In this document: positions 33,188 to 45,934 of the stretch, piece by piece
Layout of the letters: each line of letters opens with the position of its first letter
Numbering within the stretch: the first letter of the stretch is position 1
Assembly (NCBI GenBank): GCA_016800925.1
Contig: JABCPU010000377.1
Coordinates: 1-64,000, forward strand
DNA: 64,000 bases
Direction of reading: 5' to 3'
Source of the DNA: Suillus spraguei
Taxonomy: Eukaryota > Basidiomycota > Agaricomycetes > Boletales > Suillaceae
Program-made: the position numbers and the translations under genes
Notes under the pieces: model-generated
Told to the model about the DNA's origin: nothing
Database searches by the model: none
The model's input: only the letters and a program-made list of their open reading frames with translations

Positions 33188-34110
33188 ATACCGCAATCCT
33201 ATGTATGCCACCGAGCGACCTGTTTCTTATGTAACCACCATCACTTGCGTCCAGCTCATCCTCCAAGAATATTGGATCATGCCAATGTTCGCTAAATGTT
33301 TACCACATTGTTTATCCTTCCCGTGATCACTGCGACCCACTAGCTCAATGTAATTATCACTAACTTGGCTCAGAGATGACCGACGGCGGCGCATTGATCC
33401 AAAGTGCACGGTGGTCCACATGTGAAGCGTAGTTGACGTGGGCAGCGTTCATTCATCCCCTCACAAGCGTCAGGCCATCATTTTCATCAGGAACACTATT
33501 GACACTACAGATCCTTGAGAAAGAACTGCTGTCGTATCTGCAAGCGCTCGCTCGTACTTTTTTGTGTTGCTAACTATTGCTCTGTCGTCCCGAACACCAC
33601 AATTCTCGCAGCACACACGCACCAGCCACGTCATCTGCTTGAGCAGCTAAAATATGCACAATGTAACCACAGCGACGACGTTAAATCCACCTGGGTAGAC
33701 CATCAGCACTTATGACTCGTGGCAGAAGCCCATGCATATGTATACCGTTCATTTGAATTTATTGCTACGCAACAACCTGTGAGTATAACTCGTAGAGATT
33801 AGACTAGGTGAGAACGCACCGCTAGAATGTAGATACAAGATTGTCAGATCAGGAGACACCTTCCTCAGATTAAGGGGACCTAGGGCCGAGGAAAATATTT
33901 GACGGGAGCAGCTGGTCCAGCGACAAATGACAAGAGCTTGTATGAGACGTAGGGAACAAGGATCAGAGTCTGGGGATCAGGTCATCGTCTCGAATAGAGA
34001 GAGGGGGATAAATCACACGCCTAATTAATAGTATTTCGCTTGTGAAGTACAAACTTGGTAGCAAAGTTACCAGATGTGATGCTGGAAGATGAGTGCTAAT
34101 ACTCGCTAGC
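33188..34110 (+). repeat. Secreted-protein unit that has lost its gene
   Basis: 33188-33300 matches the far upstream part of units 1 and 2 (CATACCGCAATCC...CAGCTCATCCTC). From 33365 it matches their 3' flank (CTCAGAGATGACCGACGG...), continuing to about 34110. TATA box, gene and near 3' flank are missing, so a deletion has joined the two ends around 33360. Confidence 0.6.
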
Positions 34111-34299
34111 ATCAAAGGAAGTGTGCAGATATACAACGAACCCTAGACTTGGGTACTTGATCTGTACGGTTATGCCTAAGTTGTGAGGCAAACACGAGGA
34201 TACTGAATGTAAGATGCGCCTATAGAGGACTTAATACCAACCTCCTTCTGCAGCGACTCTACGTTAGATGAAACACCTACCCAGTTGCTCATAATTTGA

Positions 34300-35150
34300 G
34301 ACCATTCGTACGCCAGCTTTTTGAAAGTAGGAACAGAAGTTGTCCCGCACCCGTTATGTAAGATCCATGAGCAGCAATGCTACTGCAATTGGATCTATTG
34401 GAGTTCTTTCTCCGCTGCGCAAGTCAACAACCTACTTCTCAGATGTTGGGTTGGGGTTGAATGTCCCCAGTTTCAAAACTATCGACAAGAGCATCTGGGA
34501 AGCCGCTTGGTGACCTGATTCATGAAGGTAAAGAAGAGAAGCGTGCAGTGCGATAGAGTAAAGGATGAAGACAGAAACGTGTTCGGCGAGGCGAACGTGC
34601 CTAAATAAGTTGCGTGTTTCAGAGGGCCTGGGAGGACCACCAGGTCGCACGCATTGATCATTCTGAAACACGTCAGAGCCAGCTACCGCTTGAGAGTTCA
34701 ACAACCTACATGTATAGTGACGACATCCTGAACGTTTGAATTGGTGCGCGCCGAAGAGAGGCCTGATTCTAACCTTGAAACGCATCCGAGTCTAATAAAG
34801 ACCTGTTGAGACCTAGGAGATGGCGCTCGTGGCAAAAGGGTCTTGGTCACTAGGTCTGGCATAACAGATATTCTGTTTTTGCGGTCGTAATGCAGTTTTC
34901 TGATCCAGGCTTCTGTGAAAAGGAGGAAAATGAGACAAAGGAAAACAAATGAAGCACTGTGCTTCATTCGCAACATTCAGCATGATCGAATTTGACACAC
35001 TGCACGAGTAGTACAAGGGAAAGAAAAATTGATGGTATACTGAAAGACGCAACGAAAGACGTACAGGTGCAAAGGAGAGCTGAAGTAGTTGCCCAAATGT
35101 TGCAATGCTAGCTGTATTAATGACCATTGGCGTGTGGTGGAGATACACAG
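34300..35150 (-). pseudogene. Decayed unknown gene, copy 2
   Basis: Minus-strand homologue of 30930-31850 and 50170-50960. Alignable pieces are ISVMPDLVTKTLLPRAPSPR, LTCFRMINACDLVV and TFASPNTFLSSSFTL, spread over frames with stops. Not recognised. Confidence 0.5.
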
Positions 35151-35289
35151 CAAATAAACAGCACAGCCTACACACATCTTGAGCAATACTTCACAGATTA
35201 AGTTCAAGTAAAACTCGATGACATGTAAGAGTTAAGGTCAATGAAGCTTATAGAGATATGATATTATTAGGGACATAAAGTCAGTTACG

Positions 35290-35934
35290 GATGGGTGAGT
35301 CGCACGTCCACAACTCTCTTTATTTCCCTGAAAACGCACCCGTTGAAAACACTCGCAATCACCTTATTCTCGATTATCCCTCATGCAGCAGATGTTGAAT
35401 GACTATTTTCGAATCTTGGTGGAATCCAGGGCATCAAACATTGCAACTTAACAGTTCACACTTTTGAGACCCTCGGAAAACTTCGTAACAACTGTTCCTA
35501 TCATGTCCACCAGCGTGCACTTGCTGCTGGCCAACTAGTCCATCGAAAACTTGCACATATGCACACTCCAAACAATGGTGGAATTGACACAAACCTAGCG
35601 ATGGATCTCGATAAAATTTTCGCATGGACACCTCCTTCGGCAAGCCAGAGTCAGGCTGACGATGAGCTGGAGGGGCCTGAAAGAGTTAACAGAAAATGAA
35701 GTTGCAGCTACCTTTGATGAGATTGAGCAACACATTGCAGAATTCCCATCAGCTACTGATCCCCAGCTGGAAGGGTACGAGATCTTGGCGGGAAAGGTGT
35801 ATGACCTTGCAGAGTTGACAAAGGAATTATCCCTGCGGCTTTCGAAGACGATGTTGGAATCTGACTTGGAGGATTATCTATCTTGGGATGTGCAGTCTCT
35901 GTTAACTACGAAAGGTGTCTCGTCAATGTAATAA
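35290..35934 (+). pseudogene. hAT transposase C-terminal relic
   Basis: 35320 onward reads LKTLAITLFSI, then PHAADVE, stop, LFSNLGGIQGIKHCNLTV and TFETLGKLRNNCSYHVHQRA. This is the conserved C-terminal dimerisation part of hAT transposases. The stop (TGA, about 35416) replaces the Arg of the VERLFS motif, consistent with CGA to TGA. A further shift near 35680 leads into an acidic tail (LTENEVAATFDEIEQHIAEFP) that ends at 35931. The catalytic domain and terminal repeats are not found. Relic only. Confidence 0.7.
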
Positions 35935-36433
35935 TCAGTAGTATCATTATGAATTATCATGAATTGTTGATGCAGTGCGCCTGGGAGTTTTGCCAAGTTT
36001 TGCCCCCATCTCACAGACCAATTGATAACTGTATTTGATTTGATTTTGCCACAAATATCAAACCACCTCATAGCCGATTTCCTGTTGAACTGCTGGCTCA
36101 ATTTGACTATCACTAACTTGGTGTACCTTGCGTGCATGTTTCCAAGATGATATATGTCATTAAATAATTATTTGTATATGACCCAGCCACTCAGGGCTGC
36201 ATGAGGTAACAAGCATAAAGTCAACGTAGTTGAGTTGGAAAAGCCTCAGAGACGAATGTCTCCTGCTGTTGTGAAGTGACATCTTACGCCACACTATGCG
36301 CGTTCCATTCACCCAACACATAATAGCTATTCTAAGACTTTGTCATAGCAGCGTCACACACATTGCACAATCAAACTTTCGTTGGTATGGTCTCCCTACA
36401 CGATCACATCATAAACTGAATATACTAGATGCC

Positions 36434-36649
36434 ATGAAGCTCGTTTGAATTGTTTACCTCACAATTCTGTCTGCCGCCTGTGCCACTACAGCGACGCCTG
36501 TGATGGCAGCACCTGCTGCTGAGACATCCGTAAACTGCATGCCCTCAGTTCTATGTACTAGCAAACCATCTTTGAACTGCCCGGGTTCGACATCGCCTTT
36601 CTTTAAGGGTGTGTGCTGGGCATGCTGTACCATTACAGTTTTCAATTGA
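36434..36649 (+). pseudogene. Small secreted cysteine-rich protein, pseudogene 6
   Basis: Sixth family member. ATG 36434 starts MKLV, but codon 5 is TGA where relatives have CAA (Gln), so the signal peptide is cut. The rest of the frame is open to TGA 36647-36649 and keeps the cysteines (C-x5-C-x7-C-x11-C-W-x-C-C). The promoter also shows decay: TATAAAG has become CATAAAG and the GTGAGT donor of the supposed 5'-UTR intron has become GTGAAGT. Closest to gene 5 in coding part and to unit 4 in the 3' flank. Confidence 0.75.
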
Positions 36650-37220
36650 ACCTCCCGGTCATTTTTGCTCTCAAATTGACAATTTCAATACAAACAAAAT
36701 GTGTCCTGTACCATTTCATGTACAACTTAGGGACATGACTTCTGTTAGCGACGTGTTGTATGTCAAAATAATTTCTCTAGGCATTTGTGCCACATTGTTA
36801 TGCTAACTTGACAATAAGAAACCAAAACAAAGTGATCGTATCATTGGCAAATTGTCACTAGTTCGCTGAGTGCACTAGCTGGGAAGGTGTTGTTCATTGA
36901 CTGCCTACCTGCCCATGTGCTAGTGCATGGAGCAAAGCTAGTGACAGTAGAGGTCGAAGACGTGATGTTCTGGGACAACATCTGAGGCGTGGCGAAGCAC
37001 CTGTACAGTTATGGTATCAATATCAAAATTGCAGAGTTGTTCAATACCATTGGAGTCGGGTGTAATTTGCATATCTGATAGCAGCTGATAATTCAGACAC
37101 GGTGGATAAATGAGGTGCGGAAGTTTCCTTTCAACGATTCCGATTGAAGGTGACAAGGCATAAGTTAACACAGTAATCTGTGTAGGACAATGTATACGGA
37201 CGGTCATGGAATACAGCAGG

Positions 37221-38200
37221 CTGGAGGTGATAAGTTAGCTCCTCAACGGGACTCGAATCTGAGGTTGGCCCTCATATAGGCACTTTGGGTAAGCAATGCC
37301 TGGGATGAGTGCAGGATTTCCAACACTGCAGAATATAATTAGGACGACACATTAGAAATGTAGTTTTTGGATGGGAACTCACACATGAAAATCCAAAGAG
37401 TAGACCATGTCAACAGAGGCAAATGTTGTAAGGAGACATTTTACAGATATGGGTTGGAACTTCCCAATGATCGAATTATATTTGACAATACCACCTTGAA
37501 ATTACCAACCAACTGGCATATGTGGGTGGGCACTATACATAGGTAGATGATTATAGATGGCAGGTGGCGAAATTAGCAGAAGGATCGTGTTAATTGTAGA
37601 AAATTTGACTCATACTGTTCCATCACTGGTAGGCCAATCACCGTTGTCAACAGTCATTGACTCATTGATAACTATGGCCAATGCTTCTTGTGGTAGGATG
37701 TCTCAGGATGTGCACAGCATGAAATAACATGATGGCGTCGATAGTGGTGCGTGTGCTTCAAGTCCCTGACTTCCAATTCCAAAGTCACGAAGATTTACAG
37801 AGCGTCGCAGCATGGAAAGCCCGTATTGATGGTTAGAATGGGGTGGTGGACAACATTGGTGGTGGTGGAGAAGGGCAAGAGGCATGAGAATAAGCTCTCA
37901 TCTAGTTTGGAAGCTTGGGGTGCACTGGTGGGCACATCAGGATGACAGATTAGGGTAATACAGGCGGCAGACAGTGCCAAGCTTACCTAGACAGTCTGCA
38001 CTGAAGGTCCTGTGTTATTTGGGACAGTATTTAATGCTGGTGTTGAGCATTACTGCAAATGAGACTGATTATAGTGAGCACAACACAAGATGTGACATCT
38101 AGTTATGGTATACAGGTGCCGGTAGCGAGACTAAATTACGTACTTATGCAACACCAAATTGGTTCTGGGGCCCGGGTTCCATATCTCAAGGTGGTATGCT
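37221..38200. other. Stretch without supported genes
   Basis: Short frames only. A minus-strand gene with introns cannot be excluded around 37260-37700 but no family motif was seen. Confidence 0.35.
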
Positions 38201-38204
38201 GGAT

Positions 38205-38400
38205 TGACGCGTTCCTGAATCTTCTTACACAGTTCAATATACCAATATTGCTCTTTGCGTCACTTTCCCGACTCGAATGGATACATTGCCGATTCTCATC
38301 CAGGTGGTTTGGACTGTTGCTGGAAGTGAATCTGGTGAAATACTGGATGTCTCTTACTGGGGCTTGCACGTTCGCCTTTCTCTTAAACGTTGGACGATGA
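38205..38400 (+). pseudogene. Fragment of the multi-span membrane protein family
   Basis: A frame ending at 38400 contains KYWMSLTGACTFAFLLN, matching NYWMSFMGACTFGFLLD of the membrane protein at 46428-46727. Preceding residues include SSRWFGLLLEV, weakly like the same region. Only this exon part is present. Confidence 0.55.
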
Positions 38401-39907
38401 TCAATGATCTTCAGTATTTTAGTTTTCATTCTGTGTTTCTTTTGGCGTTGCTTGTAAGCTGCCATGCATGCACGTCCCTCCCTCTCCCATTTCATCAATT
38501 TTGCGGACATTGACACTGGGCCCCCTCTCATCGAGAGTGAAAGAGAGACTGACATGTCTTGTGGGATTACACTATCGTTCTGCTCCGGCCCTTGGACGCC
38601 GTTTTCAGGCGGGTCTAGTGATAAGGCCTCTTGAGCGCGTGGGTATACCATCACTTAGTCACCGTCATGTCTTGCAACACTGACTTTTACAGAATCACAA
38701 ACTTCGCGTTGATGTATCAAGCGCGTCTCAACCATGGTACGCTCTTCCCAAGTCGCTCGTTCATAGTTATCGGTGGACATGAGATTTAGACTTGGACCTG
38801 GATTTGAGACTGGGAACGGAATTCTCAGCGTGAATGCAGACCCAGACAAGATCTCTACTCTTGAGTTACTTACCCCACTCTCTTTCCTTTCACACGACCC
38901 ACTTTTTTAAAGCGCACTCTTTTGTTGACCCAGACACGAGATCTGAGTTAGCGAGTCTCTTGGCTTTCTCATGGCACATCTCGCTTGGGCCTTTCTGGGA
39001 ACACGTGGCCTCCAGACAACCACAAGACCTTTGCGCTGAAGTTCTAGTTCCGTATGTTATCCACCGACAGTGCGCATTTCTTGATGCCCTTACTTCCCTC
39101 GCCCTCGCCCCTGGACGTATCGACCAATCGATCAACTTTCATTCTGTACCATGGCCCGGTTCACATGCACATCCATCTATTAGCTGCGCCGACACGCGTT
39201 ATACATGATTCTGATTTGTACGTCCCCCCTCTGTTGACTAGAATGATTTAACGATATATGCGCAAAATTTTCAGTAGCACACGCTAGTCAACAGCGCTCT
39301 CCCCTCAAAAGCCTCTCGAGCTTAGATATTCGAGTAGGGGTGCACTGGACGACATTCAACCACGCCCACAAAACTGGCTTCTTGTTTTCCATTGGACTTC
39401 GTGACAGGTCCAGCTCAACTCGACGTATAGGCATTACGAGAAATTTTATTAACAGTTCGTCGTGAAGGAATATCTGAACAGAAGGACGAAAGGTGTGGAT
39501 AGGATAATATCATAGACAAGTGGGAGAATGGGGAGGGAACGGAGATATCATGATAAGTGCAAGTAGTGATAAACTCATAAAACTGTGATGAACGAATGAA
39601 ATTGTAATAACGAATGAAACTGATGATGAATGAATTTGCGATAAACGAATGAAACCAGAATAAATGAATGAAACTGCTTCCAACCAATGTAAAAGTATGT
39701 ATAACTTGTGATGAACCCATACATACGCAATACAATGCGATGTCAAAGCTATGTGTACAAAACCATAAGAGGTTCCAGATATGATCAACAACAACAAAAT
39801 AAAATAATCTTCGGATTCCGGCCTCTTGAGGCAAAGAGCAAAGAAAAAGAAAGGAAGCCAAAGAAAGGTAACGCATGCTTATACAAGCGCAATCTTCAGC
39901 CTCACCA
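38401..39907. other. Stretch without supported genes
   Basis: 38834-39208 holds a 124-codon frame with no recognised motif. 39590-39690 is a loose repeat of GAATGAA(A/T) units. The part near 39900 is the 3' side of the FHA-RING gene. Confidence 0.35.
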
Positions 39908-41569
39908 TCAACGTTTTCGCTTTCCGCTGATAACGCCCTCCCCATCCACCATCATCGCCAACCCACCCATCCCACTCTCGAGACCCATCCCTTCTGCACT
40001 CCCGTTGCCGCTCCCACTCCCATTCCCATCCCTGACAAACACCCTTACATCGACGTCACCCTCGTCTGAATCTACATCGATATCTATCATATCCATATCT
40101 TCGCCAAGATCGTCATCGCGGGCTAAATGGGATTGGACAGTCAGGCAAGGGTGTGGCTGAGATTGTGGATGAACGATATGACCCGCAGTCCGTATCCTAG
40201 CGCGCGGCCCCCTCGCATCGCCCTCCACTTCGGTCTCAGCTCCGTCTCTCACGATCGGGGGAGCGAGCTTATCTTTCCCCCTTCGTTCTTCTTCGTCATC
40301 GTCTTCTTCAGGAGATGAGATAACTTCGACTTCAGCACCTGGTTCAGGATCAGCCTCGACTTCGACGTCTTCGTCGAGATCTGCGAACGTGCGACAGAGA
40401 GGACAGCTGAATGCGGAGGTGTGGGCTTCAAGGAGGGGGCGGATGCATTTGTAGTGGAAGGCGTGGCTGCATGGGGCTATGAAGAGGGCTTGACGGATTG
40501 TTACTGCAAAGAGGCCTGTGGGATACATCAGCATGTGAAAGTATGCCATGTGGAGATGGGGAAGGACGCACAGATACAACAATCGGGGATGTTAGTCTTC
40601 GGCATCCGTTTTTTACCATGGGCGATTGCGCTTTGTGGTTGGTTGTGGGGGTCTGCGGAGAGTGAACGGAGTTGCGAGAGGGCGTTTGTGCTAGAACGCA
40701 GATCAACATGAACTCAGGTAGACGAATCAATGGAGGAAGACGGACTTGAAAGCGTTCGGAGCAGCTTGCCATTCCCTCCCCACCTCGATCCGGATCTTGA
40801 CGGATTTGTAGATATCCTCGGTGCCACCCTGATAATCGACTCCAAGCTGGACGATATCGCCATCTTTGAGCTGATGAGGTTTGCTCTCGGACCCCGCAGG
40901 ACTGAGACGTAGATGATTGAGGAATGTGCCTGAGGAAGATTTTGTATCTTTAATGTAGAATTTGCCGTTGTCAGCCCAGATCTCAGCATGGGCGCGAGAG
41001 ACGACTTTGCTCTTGAAAGCGAGTTTGTTAGTGTTTAGGGCGTTTACTACTGCGAGACCGATTCCCGAGCGATCTGTGAAGCGGCCGATACGAAGGGGTA
41101 TGTCGTTGTCTTTGAGGTCGCGGGTTATGGGTTCGAAGCGAAGGGTACGACGGGAGTCGAGATGAGGGACTAAACGGATACGGTGAGTTTGGGTGTTATT
41201 ATTAATGGAGAAAGTTGTTGCGCGGACGAGGGGAGGGGGGGCGGGCATTGTTGATTGGGTAGATTGGTTGTTAACGGTACCGGCTGACCGTCTGCGGCGT
41301 AGTATGTTTGAAATTTGACCGAGGTTCGTGTTGTTTGGTGAGGTGTTTATTTGAGGTACAAAACTTCGTCGTCTCAACGTCGTCGTTGGGACTGTTGGAG
41401 AGGTTGGAGAATCTGGTTGTGAAGGTTGTTGTTGGTGTGAAGTAGAAGCTCCCCTTGGACGTCGAAGAAAGGATCCTAAAATGGACCGTTGCGGCGCAAC
41501 AGCTACAGAATCATTTAAAACTGGTAGGACAGTCGTGGGCATTGTCGATATCGCTGTCACTGTTGCCAT
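39908..41569 (-). CDS. dma1: FHA-RING E3 ubiquitin ligase, Dma1/Chfr type
   Basis: Ubiquitin ligase that reads phospho-Thr marks and, in yeasts, acts in spindle-position and mitotic-exit checkpoints. Three exons (41569-40746, 40690-40572, 40515-39908) with introns of 55 and 56 nt give 516 aa, all in phase. A Ser/Thr/Pro-rich N-terminus (1-150) precedes the FHA domain (about 158-250), with LRIGR, VSRAHAEIW and SSSGTFLNH contacts. The RING-H2 follows at 312-355 with ligands C312, C315, C330, H332, H335, C338, C352, C355 (C3H2C3). A long acidic tail ends in GKRKR, a possible nuclear signal. Domain order and the short FHA-RING spacing match fungal Dma1. For intron 1 an acceptor 22 nt upstream exists but would give a 33-nt intron and a different frame. 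Confidence 0.88.
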
Positions 41570-43785
41570 CTTTCTCGTCGTTGAAGATAACGAAGATGAT
41601 GATGATAGTTTGTTGTTAACAAATTGTGTGGTGTTCGCTTGGTGAATAATTTTTCTAAGCCTGATGGAGGCACTGCGAGCGGCGCCGTAGTTCCTTAGAC
41701 TTGACCGTTTTAGTATGGTATGAAAGGTCCGCTTTGCCGACGATAGTCACTTGTAACTAAGAGTCATTTAAACATCGTACGTATAGAGTACAGTTGGCCA
41801 GCTGAGCACCATAGCCTCATCAAAGTTCCTTTGACCTTGGCACACAGGAATAACTCGCATACAACGTTATTCCGCACTCTCAGCTCCCAAGAACCATGAG
41901 CTGGCGCTCACTTAAAATTAGCATCGGACTTATTATAAATAAATATGTAAATTATGGTACGTGCCTCCTGCCAGTACTTCTTCGGTTCAGAATACCAACA
42001 CTGTAACCCCGCAAACGAACATATTTGTTTCGTCTGATCTCGATGCGAACAACTTAGTGCTATCACTATCAGTCAAAACAATGATTACATAATGTGCCTG
42101 AGTTAGCCAATCTCTTGTGAAAATACCTGAAATTTAACTCAATAAACATCGTTCATCGACATCATTTACACGAGTTTAATTGGTTGATACCTTCGAATCG
42201 TTCCGACACGTACCCAGGGTCTGTCCCTCTACCTTTGTGGCACGCGCTCCGGGCGCCCTTGCTATGAGGCACACTCGGAGCAATCTCTTTTTCATTTCTC
42301 ACAACCTTGTGGATCTCAGTGAAGCTCAATTTATTTCTTCCTTGCGGTCTGAATTAATATATATGACATCATGGGGCAGGTTTATGTGTAGCTCAATTGC
42401 ATCTTTCGCTTCTGGCCCCCGTCTTACGTTCTTAGCGTCCACACTTTGGTATTGCACGAGACATTATTTTAATCGGGCTTGATCTATTACTTGATACAGT
42501 GAAGTAAATATAAAGGATATGCGCTACAAGATTCTCGTGACGCTCGTCCAGTGAGAAGTCCAATTTCATGGATGATGATACAACATACAAATAGTCCAAC
42601 CTTATTTAGCGATGAGACCCGAATAGTCATGCATCGTGTACGCTCAAGCTTAGCAGTCATGCATGCAAAAATATTATGAATTGGTGGTAATGGAGACACA
42701 ATCGAAAGGCTATGTGGCCAGGAGCGATAACAAGTCGAGCAATGTTGGGGTTACCACGTACAACAGAGCCTGAGCAGATGAGAAGGCACGCGGAGACAGT
42801 GAACAGCCCGAACATAAAAGAGAGTTGAGATATTAAAGACAAGATGGTGTGTGAGAGTAGATTTAGAAGAGCAGTGGTGCTTGAAGCTTGAGGAATAGGA
42901 AGGTTTTCCACGCGCGACAGAGATTCAGCAGTCTGTGAGGATAATGCGTCAACTCAACAGGGAGGTTGAGATGTCAAAGACAGGGTGGCGTGCGAGAGTA
43001 GTGAGGAACCTAGCATGGGGGGAGAGAACGCGATTCTCACAAAGTCTTGCGGAGCAAAGTCTGGATGGAGTGACACTAAACAACACAAAACACGCACATG
43101 ATTTTATGCAGCAGGCCGCAGAGGGGCGCCGGCGAGCTCCAGATGAATACCAAATCACTAAAGGCAGATTTCCAGTGGAGCCAGGATACGTGAATACATG
43201 TGTAAGAACTTCAGAAGCGAGAAGAGAAGACAGCCGAGGCGGCTGCCGAAAAAACAACTGAATGCTAGCGGCAATGGACAAGTGAGAAAAAACGCACCAA
43301 AAAGAAACTACATACGACGAACAAGTGAGAAGAGACTTCCTAAATGCCTGGTGACCTGCACTATGACGAAGTTCCAACTGCAAACGTTGTTACAAACAGT
43401 GTGAAACATGAATAAACAAGATCAATGTTAATGCCTCTTGTGGCAGATCACAATCTACGCTGTGCATACCGATCAAGTCGCTGTGGGCAGTGTCTGTTCA
43501 TCGATGTCATCGATTCATCACCGAGGCCGGTCATCTTCCTACTAGTACATCACTTGATGACATTCTCGCGGTTGGTGCCGTTAATTAAGCCTTTCTAGCA
43601 TCGCTTTGCTTCTCGCATTTCATCCTCCTCGTTTATTTTAACCTTCTCCCAAAAAATTACTTTCCTTTTGATAATGTTTGAAATCAACAAGCGGCGGCAT
43701 GCGTCATTCTAGGTTCGTATCTCTACTTATCTGAGGCTCGTCATTAACGTTATCCCAGAAACTTTAAATATTCCTATTCCTTTCT
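41570..43785. other. Stretch without supported genes
   Basis: Promoter side of the FHA-RING gene, then unannotated DNA. 42820-42880 and 42960-43020 form a direct repeat (GTTGAGAT(A/G)T(T/C)AAAGACA...GTGCGAGAGTAG type) with a period of about 137 bp. No protein motif seen. Confidence 0.4.
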
Positions 43786-43789
43786 TTTT

Positions 43790-45250
43790 AACAGTGCCTG
43801 AAATCGGAGTCGCAGCGTCACTACCTGGTTTGATCGCTTTTCGTATCTTGAGAGGACTCAATGATTAATCGCTGCGTTTCGAAGAAGAACAAATCGCATT
43901 CATCAGCACATTCTAGGACCCAGGTTCGTGCCTTACCTTGGCAATTCACATGATAATGACCACGTATCTTGGACAGTCCCATCACTCTTTCACTGGTACC
44001 GCGGTAGAGACGCAATACCAATACCGATACCACACCCAGCCAAACGAGCATCCTGGGTCCTCGTTGCCAGACCCATGCAGTACCCTCGAGATTTAGTGTC
44101 TCCCAGGTTGAACTTTACGCCCGATATCAAACACTGCACAACACTTAATATTGGGCGTTCAGTGGAGTCGCCGTGCCATCATCTATGGACGACTTCTAGG
44201 TACTGTTCAAGAGCTCCTCGCAGATGGCTGCGCTGCATTTTGAGCAGATCGCGGGGTTGATCTCCACTAGTTCTCTTAGGTTCGCGCCTTAATTTATGAC
44301 GTAACACACAAACTGACCATGTATTTTGCCCCTCCTGGCGTAGGAGAAAGAGAAAGGCTAAGCACTTGAACTTGGTGGATTCCTTGTAGACACACGCTGT
44401 ACCTCCGATGTCGTTGTCGATATTGTAAGTTATTTGGGCAGCACCTGATATCAAGCGTTCATCAAAGTTGCAGCGTCATCACCTGTGGTGAGTTCCTTGA
44501 GTGTTACATTTTGGAACTCTCACGCTTCAAAATTTCGGTCTTCCTACGGTACTCCCAATCTGAGCGGAGTCGTAGCGTTAGCACCTGTGACGACCTCAGA
44601 TCATTTCAGAGATACTTATAGCTGATGTCGTTGCAGTCTGAATCAATTGCAGGATTGATTTTCATCAACACTCTCTAGGTTCGCATTACCTAGCTCGCAT
44701 AACGCAACACACGCTCTGACTACGCACCATGGACCTTCACCTTTCCTAGCATAGAAGACAGGTAGCATCACCACCACAGCCAAGTCATCAGTCTTGTTGC
44801 AGACCCACGCGGTACCCCCAATGTGCAATGTTGTCTACCTCGGGCAACATTTCTCATCGGAGTCACTGCGTCATCACCAACACATGTGTATAGATTGTTC
44901 AAGTATTCGTAGGTGGCGGCGCCACACTTCGAGTATCGCGTTTCAAGACTTCACTCTAAATTCGTTCCTTATTTTTGTTATATGCTCGTTCATATTCTCC
45001 CAGAAACATCAATTTTTTACTAGTGTCTGAAATCAGAGTTGCAGGTCACCTGTATGGATAGTCTTTGTGTTGGTTTTACACAATGGTAACCTTACTGGTG
45101 GTGCTGCGTTTCGAATAAACTACAGTGTTCGGTTGGTTTTCACCTTAACTCTTTAGGTTCGTGCTTAGGGAAATTCTTGCAAGTGGCGACGCTGCGTTTC
45201 GAGCAGATCGTAGATGGTCCAATGCTTATTGGGATGTTGTTAAATGAGGA
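43790..45250. repeat. Field of degenerate interspersed repeat units
   Basis: Two motifs alternate irregularly: a GGAGTCGCAGCGTCATCACC-like string (near 43806, 44165, 44467, 44568, 44864, 45032) and a GCTGCGTTTCGAGCAGATCG-like string followed by CTCTCTAGGTTCGTGCCTTA (near 43868, 44220, 44640, 44920, 45105, 45190). The same pair occurs at 26590-26860. Spacing varies from about 100 to 360 bp, so this is a decayed complex repeat and not a simple satellite. Confidence 0.55.
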
Positions 45251-45934
45251 TTGATTGTTCCATACTTGATTCAGTTCGTGCACTCCTCCCTAGTTCTGCT
45301 CTCAATCACAAGTTGACGTCCGTCCATAGCAGAATCATAATGATCTACCGTTACATAACAATAGGACTGGGTGACGCCTGTTAATGTTCGCCTTCTCTTC
45401 TTTGTTCACTGCTACTTGACTCCGGATCACTCATTCGTCCCTGCAGCGTGATGATAATCAGAAAATGCAGCCACTCAGTATGCGTACAAGAATTCAGCAG
45501 TAATATCTCAAATATTGAGGCCTCGTTTTTCAGTGGTCGCCGCTTCGTCGTGACAGAACGCAGCGATGCCATTGAAGAACGGTTTCTCTTTTACGGATAC
45601 GCGCTGTATTTGGACGCCCCGTACTCTAAGGGCCGACTTATGTAACCTGGAGATCATTATGCATGCAGCTGATATATGTCTAGGTCGTGTCAGACATGAT
45701 ATAGCTCGTTCAACTTTCGCAATGAAACCTGGTTGGATTTCAACTACGTCATTATTCAATAGCAATTTCCTTTTTGGACTTGGGCGAACACACTTGCATA
45801 CCGTCCCGCCTCCTTCGAATCTCGACACACTTTGATCTGCAACACCAAGGTAGGTATCCCGCCATGCCCGCCGACGTCCTCTCACAATAATTTACCTTCT
45901 AGACTAGTCGTACAGATCAACAGAACCTCAAATC

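Noticed and set aside
37235..37275. tRNA T-arm-like GATTCGAGTCCC on the minus strand
   Set aside because: No A box or cloverleaf could be built around it.
38834..39208. 124-codon frame as a gene
   Set aside because: No motif, no paralogue and no splice support.
40713..40745. 33-nt first intron in the FHA-RING gene
   Set aside because: Too short, and the next AG (55 nt) gives a normal intron and an in-phase path to the RING domain.
42949..43383. 144-codon minus-strand frame
   Set aside because: Composition and lack of motif suggest a chance frame in a region with direct repeats.
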